A program made the translations under genes and the position numbers. DNA of 64,000 bases from Clostridium chrysemydis (lineage in GTDB: Bacteria; Bacillota; Clostridia; Clostridiales; Clostridiaceae), in assembly GCF_015234215.1 (NCBI RefSeq), contig NZ_JADEKP010000001.1, forward strand, positions 1 through 64,000, given 5' to 3'. The notes beneath the pieces were generated by a model. That model ran no database searches. It was not told where the DNA came from and was given only the letters and a program-made list of their open reading frames with translations. Of the stretch, positions 1 to 8,728 are shown one piece after another; position 1 is the first letter of the stretch; each line of letters begins with the position of its first letter.

Positions 1-72
1 TTATTTAAGTGCGTCTATTTTTCAAAACAGAAATTTCACAATTAACTGATCAACTAAATTTATATGAAAATC

Positions 73-123
73 CATAAAAATAGGTTGTCGCTAGCAGATT
101 TTTAATCTGCTAATGCGACAACC
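73..123 (-). terminator. Intrinsic terminator of the amidohydrolase gene
   Basis: A long hairpin (outer arms GGTTGTCGC 83-91 and GCGACAACC 115-123, inner arms TAGCAGAT/ATCTGCTA) lies directly after the stop of the minus-strand gene. On the minus strand the stem is followed by a short T-run (complement of 75-80), so it reads as a minus-strand terminator. A two-base bulge (AT, 113-114) interrupts the stem. Confidence 0.75.
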
Positions 124-131
124 CCATTTAT

Positions 132-1727
132 TTATGCTTTATAAATAGAAACGCCTTCTTTGAATGTTTCTAATACTTTTATATCTTTTATATCATCAAA
201 TTGAACTTTAATAGGATTCTTATCTAAAATTACTAAATCAGCAAGTTTACCTTCAGTTAAAGAACCTTTAGTATTTTCTTCTGAATATTGGAAGGCCGCG
301 TTTATTGTTATAGCCTTTAGTGCTTGAAGAGGAAGTATCTTTTCAGAATCATCTATAACTACTCCAGACTTTGTAACCCTATTTACGGCGCACCAAATAG
401 TTTTAAGCATATCTGGAAGAAGTACAGGTGTATCTTGGTGGAAAGTAAAAGGAACATCTTTTCTTAAAGTAGTCCTAGCAGGACTTATTCTAAACGCCCT
501 CTTAACTCCAAAGTTTTCGATATGAGTATCACCCCAAAAGTAAGTGTGAGCAATAAAATAAGATGGTATCATGTTTAATTTTTTCATCTTATCTATTTGG
601 TCGTATCTTATTAACTGGGCATGTACCATAACAGGTCTGTATGTTTCTTTGCTTTTTGAATTATCTATAACTTCTTCAAAACAATTAAGAAGTTGATCGC
701 AAGCTGCATCACCGTTACAATGAGTTAAAAGCTGAGCCTTTTTATCTAAAGAATATTTTATTAAAGACTTTACTGTTTCATCATCATAAATAGGATAGCC
801 TACGTAGTTATCAGTGGAATTAAGGTATGGCTTAGTCATCCAAGCTGTCTTACCTTGGGGAGACCCGTCTAGAAATAATTTAAAGCCACCTATTTTTAAA
901 CCATTTATATATTTATGAAAATAAAAAATATTATCATCAAATGTTTCTTTGTTATCTTTTATATCTATATAAGAAGTAACATCTAAAGAAAAATCCTTAG
1001 AGTTTGAGATTTCTTTAAATAAATCAAATTCCTTTGACGTAGTAAAGCCATCCTGAACTGTAGTGATTCCATAGCTTGAATAAATTTGCATAGCTTTAAT
1101 TAAAAGATTCTTTTTAGTTTCTAAAGAAGCTTCTGGTATTTTAGAAGCACACGACATAAATGCTTTTTCTTCAAGATATCCGTTTGGAATATTTGAATCT
1201 TTAATTCTTCCTATAATGCCACCTTTAGGGTCAGAAGTATTTTCAGTAATTTCTAGCATTCTTAAAGCTGCACTATTACAAGACCCCATATGTCCTGATT
1301 TGTGAGCTATTATTATTGGATTAGTTAAAGAAACTTTATCTAAAATTCCTTTAGTTGGATGAAGTGAATGTTTAAATAGATTGTTATCGTACCCAAATCC
1401 AACAATCCATTCTTCATTAGACAAATTATGTTTACTTTTAAATTCTTTTAATGTATTTATAAGGTCATCAAAGTTATCTATGTTATTTAAATCTGCAAAT
1501 CTTAAAGTATTTGCAAAAGATGAAATATGACTGTGTGAATCTATAAATGAAGGCATTAAAGTATGTCCTTCTAGATTTATTAATTCTGTTTTTTCGTCTT
1601 TCAAATTTAGAATATCTTCTTCAAGACCCACTTTTTTTATAATTCCATTTTGAATTAATACAGCGGTAGAAAATAAGTTGTCCTCATCCATAGTTAAGAT
1701 GTCACCATTAAAAAATATTTTTTTCAT
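132..1727 (-). CDS. Amidohydrolase family protein (YtcJ-like)
   Basis: A 531-residue metal-dependent hydrolase of the amidohydrolase superfamily, Amidohydro_3/YtcJ-like branch. Visible marks are the N-terminal composite beta domain (residues 1-58), the metal-binding HxH in FIDSHSHISS near residue 64-66, an EEKAF segment mid-protein, THCNGDAA with a likely metal His near 341, and the closing KGSLTEGKLADLVILDKNP motif typical of these enzymes. There is no signal peptide, so it is cytoplasmic. The start has a good site (AGGAGGGG on the minus strand) just upstream. Substrate is unknown; family members act on formamide, hydantoin-like or N-acyl compounds. It stands alone, between its own terminator and the ribU promoter. 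Confidence 0.85.
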   Translation of the reverse strand: MKKIFFNGDILTMDEDNLFSTAVLIQNGIIKKVGLEEDILNLKDEKTELINLEGHTLMPSFIDSHSHISSFANTLRFADLNNIDNFDDLINTLKEFKSKHNLSNEEWIVGFGYDNNLFKHSLHPTKGILDKVSLTNPIIIAHKSGHMGSCNSAALRMLEITENTSDPKGGIIGRIKDSNIPNGYLEEKAFMSCASKIPEASLETKKNLLIKAMQIYSSYGITTVQDGFTTSKEFDLFKEISNSKDFSLDVTSYIDIKDNKETFDDNIFYFHKYINGLKIGGFKLFLDGSPQGKTAWMTKPYLNSTDNYVGYPIYDDETVKSLIKYSLDKKAQLLTHCNGDAACDQLLNCFEEVIDNSKSKETYRPVMVHAQLIRYDQIDKMKKLNMIPSYFIAHTYFWGDTHIENFGVKRAFRISPARTTLRKDVPFTFHQDTPVLLPDMLKTIWCAVNRVTKSGVVIDDSEKILPLQALKAITINAAFQYSEENTKGSLTEGKLADLVILDKNPIKVQFDDIKDIKVLETFKEGVSIYKA

Positions 1728-1816
1728 AAAACCCCTCCTTATATGTAAATACCCTTCTAGGATATTTTAACACTAATTACTAAAATTATGAAATTAAAAT
1801 GTTATTTAATTAACAG

Positions 1817-1845
1817 TTGACAAAAAAATAACAAAGTTTTATACT
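1817..1845 (+). promoter_or_regulatory. Sigma-A promoter of the FMN-riboswitch transcript
   Basis: TTGACA at 1817-1822 and TATACT at 1840-1845 with a 17-base spacer, followed about 25 bases later by the riboswitch aptamer. Confidence 0.85.
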
Positions 1846-1868
1846 TAAGAAGTAAATTAAATATTTAA

Positions 1869-1980
1869 ATCTTCAGGGCGGGGCGTAATTCCCCACCGGC
1901 GGTAAAGCCCGCGAGCAAATTTTGCATGATTTGGTGTAATTCCAAAGCCGACAGTATAGTCTGGATGAAAGAAGGTAAGA
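1869..1980 (+). promoter_or_regulatory. FMN riboswitch (RFN element)
   Basis: The conserved RFN blocks are present in order: CTTCAGGGCGGGG at the 5' side, CCCCACCGGCGGTAAAG, GCCCGCGAGC, AAAGCCGACAGT and the closing GGATGAAAGAAG. The next element is an intrinsic terminator, and the next gene is the riboflavin transporter, so FMN binding is expected to stop transcription when flavin is plentiful. Confidence 0.97.
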
Positions 1981-2011
1981 TATTAGAATTGCTTAAGTTT
2001 TAGTAAATTCT

Positions 2012-2046
2012 GCCCTGATATACTTTTTTATATCAGGGCTTTTTTA
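2012..2046 (+). terminator. Riboswitch-controlled terminator
   Basis: GCCCTGATATA (2012-2022) pairs with TATATCAGGGC (2029-2039), followed by TTTTTT. It is the expression platform of the FMN riboswitch, ahead of ribU. Confidence 0.92.
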
Positions 2047-2148
2047 ATTTCTTAGATAACTTTAAATTATCTTAGGTAATTTTTTGCTAATCTTAAAGTT
2101 CCAATGACTTATCTAAATGGAAGATTCTATTTGGGAGGGAATATCAAA

Positions 2149-2745
2149 ATGAAAAACAAAAATTTAAACAAAACTATCAAAATCTCATTACTTGCAGCAA
2201 TAGCATTTATTTTAATGTTCTTTGAATTGCCACTTACACCATTTCCTTGGCTAAAGCTTGATTTAAGTGACGTACCAGCTCTTATGGGTGCATTTGCTTT
2301 TGGACCTTTAGCTGGAATTCTTATAGAATTTTTAAAGGTTATGATGAATTTACTTTTAAGTGGTACAAGCACAGGAGGTATAGGAGAACTTGCAAACTTT
2401 TTAATAGGTGCTTCACTTATAGCACCAGCTGCATTTATTTACTTTAGAAATAAATCAAAGAAAACTGCAATTATAGGAATGATAGTTGGTGGGATATCAA
2501 TTAATATCGTTGGAATTTTAGCTAATGCTTATCTTTTATTACCTGCATATGGGATGCATTTGTCAGGTTCAGAATTAATTAATTATATTATGGTTGGATT
2601 AGTTCCAATTAATACAATTAAGGCTGTAGTAGTTTCAGTTATGACTTATATTCTTTATAAGAGGGTATCAGTTGCTATCTTTAAAGTTGAGCCTAACTTT
2701 GGAAGCTACAAAAAGAAAAATAAAGATGCAATAAATGTGAACTAA
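2149..2745 (+). CDS. ribU: Riboflavin ECF transporter S component RibU
   Basis: Small integral membrane protein (198 residues) that binds riboflavin and works with an ECF energising module encoded elsewhere. It has about five to six hydrophobic segments and the RibU-like run FFELPLTPFPWLKLDLSDVPAL near the N terminus, followed by GPLAG and a glycine-rich LLSGTSTGGIGELANF segment. The start chosen is ATG 2149, nine bases after GGGAGGG; an in-frame ATG at 2104 lacks such a site. The FMN riboswitch directly upstream supports the flavin role. It is the only gene of its transcript; a hairpin follows at 2793. Confidence 0.95.
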   Translation: MKNKNLNKTIKISLLAAIAFILMFFELPLTPFPWLKLDLSDVPALMGAFAFGPLAGILIEFLKVMMNLLLSGTSTGGIGELANFLIGASLIAPAAFIYFRNKSKKTAIIGMIVGGISINIVGILANAYLLLPAYGMHLSGSELINYIMVGLVPINTIKAVVVSVMTYILYKRVSVAIFKVEPNFGSYKKKNKDAINVN

Positions 2746-2792
2746 CACCCTCACATTTATATAAATTACCTATTCAATACACAAATTAAAAT

Positions 2793-2835
2793 AAAGGCTA
2801 TCTTAAAAGTTTTTTTGAGATAGCCTTTAAAAATA
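2793..2835 (+). terminator. Hairpin terminator after ribU
   Basis: AAAGGCTATCT (2793-2803) pairs with AGATAGCCTTT (2819-2829), followed by an AT-rich stretch with a weak T tail. It separates ribU from the YjjI operon. Confidence 0.6.
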
Positions 2836-2935
2836 TTTTATGTACAAAAAGTTCACAAAATAAAAATCAAGTCTTTAAATAATAAAAGTTAAGGTTTACA
2901 ATGGATTTAAAGTATATGGTACATAGGAGGAAAAG

Positions 2936-4429
2936 ATGGATAGAGTATTAGAAATCATAAAGGATGAATCTTTAACTTATGCTCAAAGAGTTAAAAACTT
3001 AGCTTGTTATGCTGAAAACACAATTGAGGTTTTAAATGTTGATGACGAAACAAAAAAACTTATGGAAGATGGTTGCATATGTAATTTGTTTGAGGGGAAT
3101 GCGCCATATAGATCTAGATATATAATTCCAGACTATAGAATTTTAATGGAAAAAGGGTGCGAGTTTTTAAACTTAGATAAACCAGAAGATATATGGGATG
3201 CTACAAACAATCTATTGATTTTTTATAAGCACGTTCCATCAATTACTTCTTTCCCTGTTTATCTTGGAAATATAGACGAGCTTTTAGAGCCCTTTGTTAA
3301 AGATGAAGTAGAAGCTAAAAAAGCTATAAAATTATTTTTAAAACATATAGATAGAACTTTAACTGACTCATTCGTTCATGCAAATATTGGGCCTAAAGAA
3401 ACAGTTTCAGGAAGACTTATATTAGAAGCTATGGATGAACTTCAGTGTGCAGTTCCAAATTTAACAATGAAATATGATATTGATAATACAAGTAGAGATT
3501 TTATAAATTTATGTGCAAAAGTTGCACTAAGTACAGCTAAGCCAAGCTTTGCTAATCATAAAATGGATGTAGAGAGCTTTAAAACTGAAGACTATGCAAT
3601 AGCTAGCTGTTATAACGGATTCCATATAGGTGGAGGAGGTTATACATTAGTTAGAATAAAGTTAAATGAAGTAGCTAAAAAAGCTAATTCTATAGAAGAC
3701 TTTTTAGATAATGTATTACCTTATGTAAGTGAAAAAATGTTAGCTTATATAGATGAGAGAATTAGATTTTTAGTAGATGAGACACCATTTTTTAAGACTA
3801 ACTTTTTAGTAAGAGAAGGATTTATAAAAAAGGAATTATTTACTGGAATGTTTGGAGTTGTAGGGTTAGCTGAAGCAGTAAACACTCTATTAGATGCAAA
3901 GGATAAAAAAGATAGATTTGGTTATTCAAAAAAAGCAGACGACTTAGGTCTTAAAATAATTGAAAAACTAAATTTAATTGTAAATAATCACAAAGGGTAT
4001 GGAGTAGATTGCTTTGATGGTCATCACGTACTTCATGCACAAGTTGGAATAGATTTAGATCATCATGTATCTCCAGGCTGCAGAATACCTGTAGGGGAGG
4101 AGCCAGAGATATTTAAGCATATAATGCAATCAGCTCCTTTTCACAAATACTTCTTTAATGGTATAGGTGATATATTTATATTTGAAGATACTTATAATGA
4201 CCACCCAGAATCTTTAATAGATATTATAAATGGTGCGTTTAATAGTGGAATAAGATATCTTTCTCTTTATGGCAAGGGAGCAGACGTTATAAGAGTAACT
4301 GGATACTTAGCTAAAAAATCAGAAGTAGAAAAACTAAAAAGCGGAAAAGCTGTTTTAAATAATACAGATATATTTGCTTTAGGCGCAAAAGAGAACTGTA
4401 TGGCTTTTGATAGAAAAATAAGAAAGTAA
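2936..4429 (+). CDS. yjjI: YjjI family glycyl-radical enzyme
   Basis: 497-residue glycyl-radical enzyme of the YjjI (DUF3029) family, whose substrate is not known. It has the glycyl-radical site RVTGY with Gly456 and a likely thiyl cysteine, Cys225, in the segment IASCYNG. A histidine-rich segment GHHVLHAQVG and HHVSPGCRIP precedes the radical loop. It is much shorter than pyruvate formate-lyase or CutC (about 750-850 residues), as usual for YjjI. A strong site (AGGAGG) precedes the ATG. The activase gene begins 11 bases downstream, so the two form an operon. The activity needs strict anoxia. Confidence 0.9.
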   Translation: MDRVLEIIKDESLTYAQRVKNLACYAENTIEVLNVDDETKKLMEDGCICNLFEGNAPYRSRYIIPDYRILMEKGCEFLNLDKPEDIWDATNNLLIFYKHVPSITSFPVYLGNIDELLEPFVKDEVEAKKAIKLFLKHIDRTLTDSFVHANIGPKETVSGRLILEAMDELQCAVPNLTMKYDIDNTSRDFINLCAKVALSTAKPSFANHKMDVESFKTEDYAIASCYNGFHIGGGGYTLVRIKLNEVAKKANSIEDFLDNVLPYVSEKMLAYIDERIRFLVDETPFFKTNFLVREGFIKKELFTGMFGVVGLAEAVNTLLDAKDKKDRFGYSKKADDLGLKIIEKLNLIVNNHKGYGVDCFDGHHVLHAQVGIDLDHHVSPGCRIPVGEEPEIFKHIMQSAPFHKYFFNGIGDIFIFEDTYNDHPESLIDIINGAFNSGIRYLSLYGKGADVIRVTGYLAKKSEVEKLKSGKAVLNNTDIFALGAKENCMAFDRKIRK

Positions 4430-4440
4430 GTGATTAGATA

Positions 4441-5268
4441 ATGGCAGTAGTAAATAAAATTATTCCTTTTTCTTGTGTTGACGGGCCTGGAAACAGGATG
4501 GTTATATTTTTTCAAGGCTGTAATTTTTCTTGTACTTATTGTCATAACCCAGAGACTATAAATAAGTGTAACAACTGTGGAGAATGCGTTAAAGGTTGTC
4601 CTAGCGGTGCTTTAAAAATGGCTTCTGGGAAAGTAAGCTATGATAGAGAAGAGTGCATAGATTGTGATAGGTGTATAAAGGTTTGTAAAAATCTTTCCTC
4701 ACCAAAAACTAAAGATTATAACGTTATAGAATTATTAGAAGAAATTAAAAAATGTAGCCCATTTATTAGTGGAATAACAGTTAGCGGTGGAGAATGCACC
4801 TTAAACAAAGAATTTTTAGTAGAGCTATTTAAAAAGGTTAAAGATTTAGGACTTACAGTTTTTGTAGATACAAATGGGAATATAGATTTAGAGAAAAACA
4901 AAGATTTAGTATATATAACAGATAAGTTTATGTTAGATATAAAATCTATAGACGAAGAAGAAAATATAACTCTTACAGGTGCTTCAAATAAATTACCTAT
5001 AAAAAATTTAAAATATCTATTAGATTTAAATAAGATATTTGAAGTGAGGACAGTAGTTTGCAATAATTTAGATAGTTTTAAAACTATAGATGAAACATCA
5101 AAGATAATAAAAGATAGATGCAGATATAAAATTATAAAGTATAGGGAGTTTGGAGTTAGAGAAGAGGGAATAAAACTTCACGAAGAAGAAAGTCCAAGCC
5201 TTGAATTTATGGAAAATTTAAAAGATAAAGCTATAAGTAATGGTTGTTTAGATACTATAATTACTTAA
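4441..5268 (+). CDS. yjjW: YjjW family glycyl-radical enzyme activase
   Basis: 275-residue radical SAM protein that installs the glycyl radical on the preceding YjjI. The SAM cluster motif CxxxCxxC is at Cys27, Cys31 and Cys34 (QGCNFSCTYCHNPE). A ferredoxin-like insert follows with two four-Cys sets, CNNCGECVKGC and CIDCDRCIKVC, as in other activases. TVSGGECTL is the radical SAM glycine-rich strand. Translation is likely coupled to yjjI. A bidirectional hairpin terminator ends the operon. Confidence 0.93.
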   Translation: MAVVNKIIPFSCVDGPGNRMVIFFQGCNFSCTYCHNPETINKCNNCGECVKGCPSGALKMASGKVSYDREECIDCDRCIKVCKNLSSPKTKDYNVIELLEEIKKCSPFISGITVSGGECTLNKEFLVELFKKVKDLGLTVFVDTNGNIDLEKNKDLVYITDKFMLDIKSIDEEENITLTGASNKLPIKNLKYLLDLNKIFEVRTVVCNNLDSFKTIDETSKIIKDRCRYKIIKYREFGVREEGIKLHEEESPSLEFMENLKDKAISNGCLDTIIT

Positions 5269-5270
5269 AA

Positions 5271-5306
5271 AAAGATGATGCATAAAAAATATGCATCATC
5301 TTTTTT
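5271..5306. terminator. Bidirectional terminator between yjjW and rimI
   Basis: AAAGATGATGCAT (5271-5283) pairs with ATGCATCATCTTT (5291-5303), with A-runs and T-runs on both sides, so it can serve yjjW (plus) and the rimI operon (minus). Confidence 0.85.
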
Positions 5307-5742
5307 AATCTCTTTTCCACATTATAATTGCGTTTTCTTTGTCAGGATAGAAGTTTTTTCTTATTCCTTCGTTTTTAAAACCGCATTTTTCATAAAGCTT
5401 TTGTGCAGCTAAATTAGATTCTCTAACTTCTAAAGTTACTTCTTTAGAACCTTTAGAAGAAAGGGTTTTTAAAAGTTCATTTATAATGCTAAAACCGATT
5501 CCTTGTCCTCTAAAATCTTTAGATACTGAAACGTTAGTTATCTGGCCTTCTGAGGCTATTAACCAAGCGCCAGCAAAACCTACAACCTTGTTATCTAAAA
5601 CTCCGACTATATAAGTTGCAAGAGAATTTGATAACTCATTTTTAATAGAATCTAAAGACCAGCTTTCTTTAAGGCTAGAGTCACTTATAGCTTTAACTTC
5701 TAAAATATGAGACTCATCCATTTCTTTAAGAATCAATTTCAT
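5305..5742 (-). CDS. rimI: Ribosomal-protein-alanine N-acetyltransferase RimI
   Basis: 145-residue GNAT acetyltransferase. The acetyl-CoA loop is the sequence VSKDFRGQGIGFSIINELL (Q/RxxGxG/A pattern), and the C-terminal NLAAQKLYEKCGFKNEGIRKNFY is typical of RimI. It overlaps the end of tsaB by 17 bases, and the tsaE-tsaB-rimI order is a classic Firmicute arrangement. It likely acetylates the N terminus of ribosomal protein S18, but close relatives have broad protein targets. Confidence 0.9.
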   Translation of the reverse strand: MKLILKEMDESHILEVKAISDSSLKESWSLDSIKNELSNSLATYIVGVLDNKVVGFAGAWLIASEGQITNVSVSKDFRGQGIGFSIINELLKTLSSKGSKEVTLEVRESNLAAQKLYEKCGFKNEGIRKNFYPDKENAIIMWKRD

Positions 5743-6445
5743 TTCCTTTAAGCTCCAGTCTTTTATTAAGTTCTCTAACAGCTTGAGGTTGCTTTAGATA
5801 AAGTGGTGAAGAATTTTCATCATCTTTAATTCCTTCTTTTAAACGGTAAAGACCGATTTCACCTATTGAAGATGCACGGATAAGGTTTAAATAGTTATTT
5901 GCAAAATTAGAAGAAGGATATTCTTCTTTTATATAATCTCTATGTTTTAAAACTCCATCCCCTACAAAAATAATTTTCTCATCTTTTTCTTTGACTATTT
6001 CCATAAGTTTGTCTATATCTATTGAAGTTGGCTCTAGTATAGTTTGAAGTTTTCCGTCAATTACTTTATACATAGCTGCATAAACATTTTCTCTTAAAGC
6101 TTCCATAACAGAACAAATTATTCCGTCAAATGGAGAAGCAGAGAAGGCAAGCCCCTCTAAAGATGAAATGCTTATATAAGGTTTATTTCCTCCAAAGCTA
6201 AGACCTTTTATAGTAGCCATACCGATTCTAAGACCTGTAAAAGATCCAGGACCTTTAGAGACTACGAATCCATCTATATTTTCTATTGTAAGATTTGAAT
6301 CTTTTAAAAGATCCTCTATCATAGGCATTAATAAAACAGAATGTTCTCTTTTGTTGTTTAGGGTGCATTCAGCTATTATGCCGCTTTCATCTAATATTGC
6401 ACAAGTTGCGCATTTAGATGATGAGTCTACGCTTAAAACTCTCAT
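5726..6445 (-). CDS. tsaB: tRNA threonylcarbamoyladenosine biosynthesis protein TsaB
   Basis: 239-residue ASKHA-fold protein needed with TsaD and TsaE for the t6A modification of ANN-decoding tRNAs. The N-terminal LSVDSSSKCATCAIL and the VSKGPGSFTGLRIGMATIKGLSF segment are diagnostic. Like other TsaB proteins it lacks the full ATP and metal site of TsaD. It sits two bases after tsaE, in the middle of the minus-strand operon. No tsaD is found in the window. Confidence 0.95.
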   Translation of the reverse strand: MRVLSVDSSSKCATCAILDESGIIAECTLNNKREHSVLLMPMIEDLLKDSNLTIENIDGFVVSKGPGSFTGLRIGMATIKGLSFGGNKPYISISSLEGLAFSASPFDGIICSVMEALRENVYAAMYKVIDGKLQTILEPTSIDIDKLMEIVKEKDEKIIFVGDGVLKHRDYIKEEYPSSNFANNYLNLIRASSIGEIGLYRLKEGIKDDENSSPLYLKQPQAVRELNKRLELKGNEIDS

Positions 6446-6447
6446 AA

Positions 6448-6906
6448 TTATAGCTCCTTTATATAATTGTATTTCTCGCCGTAAGGAGTGATTGTTATTT
6501 TTCTATAATCTTCTCCTTTTTCTAAATCCTTTTGAATATATATATGAAGATATTCAGAAGGTAAGATTTCTTCTATGTAGTTAGCCCACTCTATAATGGA
6601 TACACCGTCTGAGAAAATGTAGTCATCAAAACCTATTGCATATATCTCATCTGGATCGCTAACTCTATAAACATCAAAATGATATAGTTTTAATCTTCCA
6701 GTGTCATATTCGTTAACTATTGTAAAGGTAGGACTAGTTATAGGTTCATCTATTCCAAGACCTTTTGCGATTCCTTTAGTTATATGAGTTTTACCAGTCC
6801 CTAATTCACCAGTTAAACAAACTATATCAGAAGGTTTTAAAATTTTCCCTAAAGCTTCACCAAGGGCAGTAGTTTCTTCTATATTACGTACTTCAAACTC
6901 CATCAA
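6448..6906 (-). CDS. tsaE: tRNA threonylcarbamoyladenosine biosynthesis ATPase TsaE
   Basis: 152-residue P-loop ATPase of the t6A pathway. The Walker A sequence is GELGTGKTH near residue 34, followed by SPTFTIVNEYDTGRLKLYHFDVYR, the most conserved TsaE block, and IIEWANYI. First gene of the tsaE-tsaB-rimI operon; its site (AAAGGAGC on the minus strand) lies just upstream. Confidence 0.96.
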   Translation of the reverse strand: MMEFEVRNIEETTALGEALGKILKPSDIVCLTGELGTGKTHITKGIAKGLGIDEPITSPTFTIVNEYDTGRLKLYHFDVYRVSDPDEIYAIGFDDYIFSDGVSIIEWANYIEEILPSEYLHIYIQKDLEKGEDYRKITITPYGEKYNYIKEL

Positions 6907-7071
6907 AAAGCTCCTTTCTAAGCACCATTCTATCTTTATATTCTATCCAAAAAATATTAAAAAGAAAAGTCATTGAAAAAAAAGATTAAAAAGAGTAAAA
7001 TAGAGAATAACAAAATATTTACAGATGGTATTGATATGTTTAATCTAATTTAGATTATAGGGAGAAATCTT

Positions 7072-7953
7072 ATGGACACTAAAATCAAGAAATTAACCTT
7101 TGTTATGCTTATTATAACATTTGCATTATTTTTAGGAATGGGTTCAAAATCGCTTATGGCGGATACGCCTACAAATGGGGAAAGCGAAACTCGATTAAAG
7201 TTCCTTAATATAATGACAGTTAATAAGATGCAAAGCAATATGATAAAAGAATTAACAAGTGATATTCATAACGTAAGTTATATGTTTGAATCAGAAAAAG
7301 ATATAAAAAAATATAAAGTAACTAAGGACGCTGTAGATAATATTTCTAATATGGATTTGTTTTTATATTCAGGAAATAGCTTTGAGCCTTGGATTAACGA
7401 TTTAACAAGCAACCTAAATAAGAATAATGTATCCGTTACAGATCTTTCAAGAGGAGTTAGAGAAGAAACTTTTAAAGAGAAAGATAAGGTAGAAGTAAAT
7501 CCATATTACTGGACTAGTATAAACAACTATAAAGTAATGCTTTATAATGCAAAAACTCTTCTTCAAGAAAACGATCCTGCAAGAAGAAGTTTTTATGAGG
7601 ATAATTACAACAAAATGCTTCAAAAGGTAGATAAAGCAAATGCAGAGTTTCAAAAGGTTAAAGGATTAGATAAGTTTACTTTTGTAACTAGAAATGACAA
7701 GTTTAATTATTTCTTAAATAGTATAGGAATAAACTATACGCTTTTAAAAGATAACGAAAGCATAGAAGACTTTGCAAAAGCTAAAAAAATAGATAAAGAT
7801 AAAATAGTTTTAATAAAAGATAGTAATGAAAAGAAAAATAAAGATGATGATTGTAAAGTTATAGATTTAGATTCTTATAACAGTAATATAACGTATTCTG
7901 ATTTAATTATTGATAACTTAAAACAATTTTCAAAGCTTGTTTCAAAAAAATAA
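7072..7953 (+). CDS. Degenerate ZnuA/AdcA-like substrate-binding protein
   Basis: 293-residue exported protein resembling cluster A-I metal ABC transporter binding proteins (ZnuA/TroA fold). Residues 7-30 are a hydrophobic signal segment without a lipobox Cys. The part NPYYWTSINNYKVMLYNAKTLLQENDPARRSFYEDNY matches the family block that normally starts with DPHxW, but here the metal His is replaced by Tyr. No permease or ATPase gene is adjacent. It may bind another ligand or act as a metal-free accessory protein. The assignment rests on pattern similarity, so it is moderate. Confidence 0.65.
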   Translation: MDTKIKKLTFVMLIITFALFLGMGSKSLMADTPTNGESETRLKFLNIMTVNKMQSNMIKELTSDIHNVSYMFESEKDIKKYKVTKDAVDNISNMDLFLYSGNSFEPWINDLTSNLNKNNVSVTDLSRGVREETFKEKDKVEVNPYYWTSINNYKVMLYNAKTLLQENDPARRSFYEDNYNKMLQKVDKANAEFQKVKGLDKFTFVTRNDKFNYFLNSIGINYTLLKDNESIEDFAKAKKIDKDKIVLIKDSNEKKNKDDDCKVIDLDSYNSNITYSDLIIDNLKQFSKLVSKK

Positions 7954-7963
7954 CGAAAAAGTA

Positions 7964-7992
7964 TTGCATTTTTTCTAGAGCTATATTATAAT
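7964..7992 (+). promoter_or_regulatory. Promoter of tRNA-Trp
   Basis: TTGCAT (7964-7969) and TATAAT (7987-7992) with a 17-base spacer, ending 12 bases before the tRNA. Confidence 0.8.
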
Positions 7993-8004
7993 AACTAATG
8001 TCTT

Positions 8005-8080
8005 AGGGGTATGGCTCAATTGGTAGAGTAGTGGTCTCCAAAACCATTGGTTGTGGGTTCAAGTCCTACTGCCCCTGCCA
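8005..8080 (+). tRNA. tRNA-Trp (anticodon CCA)
   Basis: A full cloverleaf can be drawn by hand. Acceptor arm AGGGGTA/TGCCCCT, D-stem GCTC/GAGT, anticodon stem GTGGT/ACCAT around the loop CTCCAAA (anticodon CCA), T-stem GTGGG/CCTAC around TTCAAGT, discriminator G and an encoded CCA end. It is a single tRNA gene with its own promoter and terminator. Confidence 0.97.
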
Positions 8081-8082
8081 AA

Positions 8083-8114
8083 AAATCACTTAGCAAAAGC
8101 TAAGTGATTTTTTT
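8083..8114 (+). terminator. Terminator of tRNA-Trp
   Basis: AATCACTTAGC pairs with GCTAAGTGATT around an AAAA loop (8084-8109), followed by a T-run. Confidence 0.92.
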
Positions 8115-8219
8115 ATGCTTAAATTTGTATTATTTTAAATAATATGTAACTTTTGTTAATAAATATAACAATTATTCCTATTTTAATAGTATCATTAATA
8201 GTGATAGGGGGAATTATTA

Positions 8220-8663
8220 ATGAAAGGATTAATTGCTTTTTTAGCTTTTACTGTGCAATTGCTTTATTGGATAATAGGGGACGGTCCAGGCAGTTATACT
8301 TTAAAAGATGTGATTTTAATTACTATACCTTTTTTCATAATAGTACTTATGATTATATTAAATGAAAAACATCCTGGAATAACGCTATTTGTAGCAGAGA
8401 GAATTTTAAAATCAGAATTTAAAGATATAAAACCGATTTTAAGAGTTGTAAATAGGGTTATGATAATAACATCATCTATATTACCCTTGATTTGTGCATA
8501 CGATATAATACATGGATTAAGTGAGGGTGATATAGTTATAGATTTGCTTTTTCACGGAGTTATTATAGTAACTGCTATAGTAGGATTTTCTATGCCAGTT
8601 TATTATATGATTAGAGATTTAGCTCACAAACTTGTTATTCAAAAATTTTTTTATAAAAAATGA
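8220..8663 (+). CDS. Hypothetical membrane protein, four predicted helices
   Basis: 147 residues with about four hydrophobic segments (roughly 3-20, 27-46, 78-98 and 108-130) and a basic C terminus. I do not recognise the family. ATG 8220 follows AGGGGG at a normal distance. It lies alone between the tRNA terminator and a shared terminator with the GH35 gene. No function is proposed. Confidence 0.7.
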   Translation: MKGLIAFLAFTVQLLYWIIGDGPGSYTLKDVILITIPFFIIVLMIILNEKHPGITLFVAERILKSEFKDIKPILRVVNRVMIITSSILPLICAYDIIHGLSEGDIVIDLLFHGVIIVTAIVGFSMPVYYMIRDLAHKLVIQKFFYKK

Positions 8664-8689
8664 TTTAGTAGTGATTTATAAAGAAAATA

Positions 8690-8724
8690 GGCTACATAAC
8701 TTTAAAGTTATGTAGCCACTTTTT
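8690..8724. terminator. Bidirectional terminator
   Basis: GGCTACATAACTTT pairs with AAAGTTATGTAGCC (8690-8717) with T-rich flanks on both strands. It serves the plus-strand membrane protein and the minus-strand GH35 gene. Confidence 0.88.
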
Positions 8725-8728
8725 ATTT

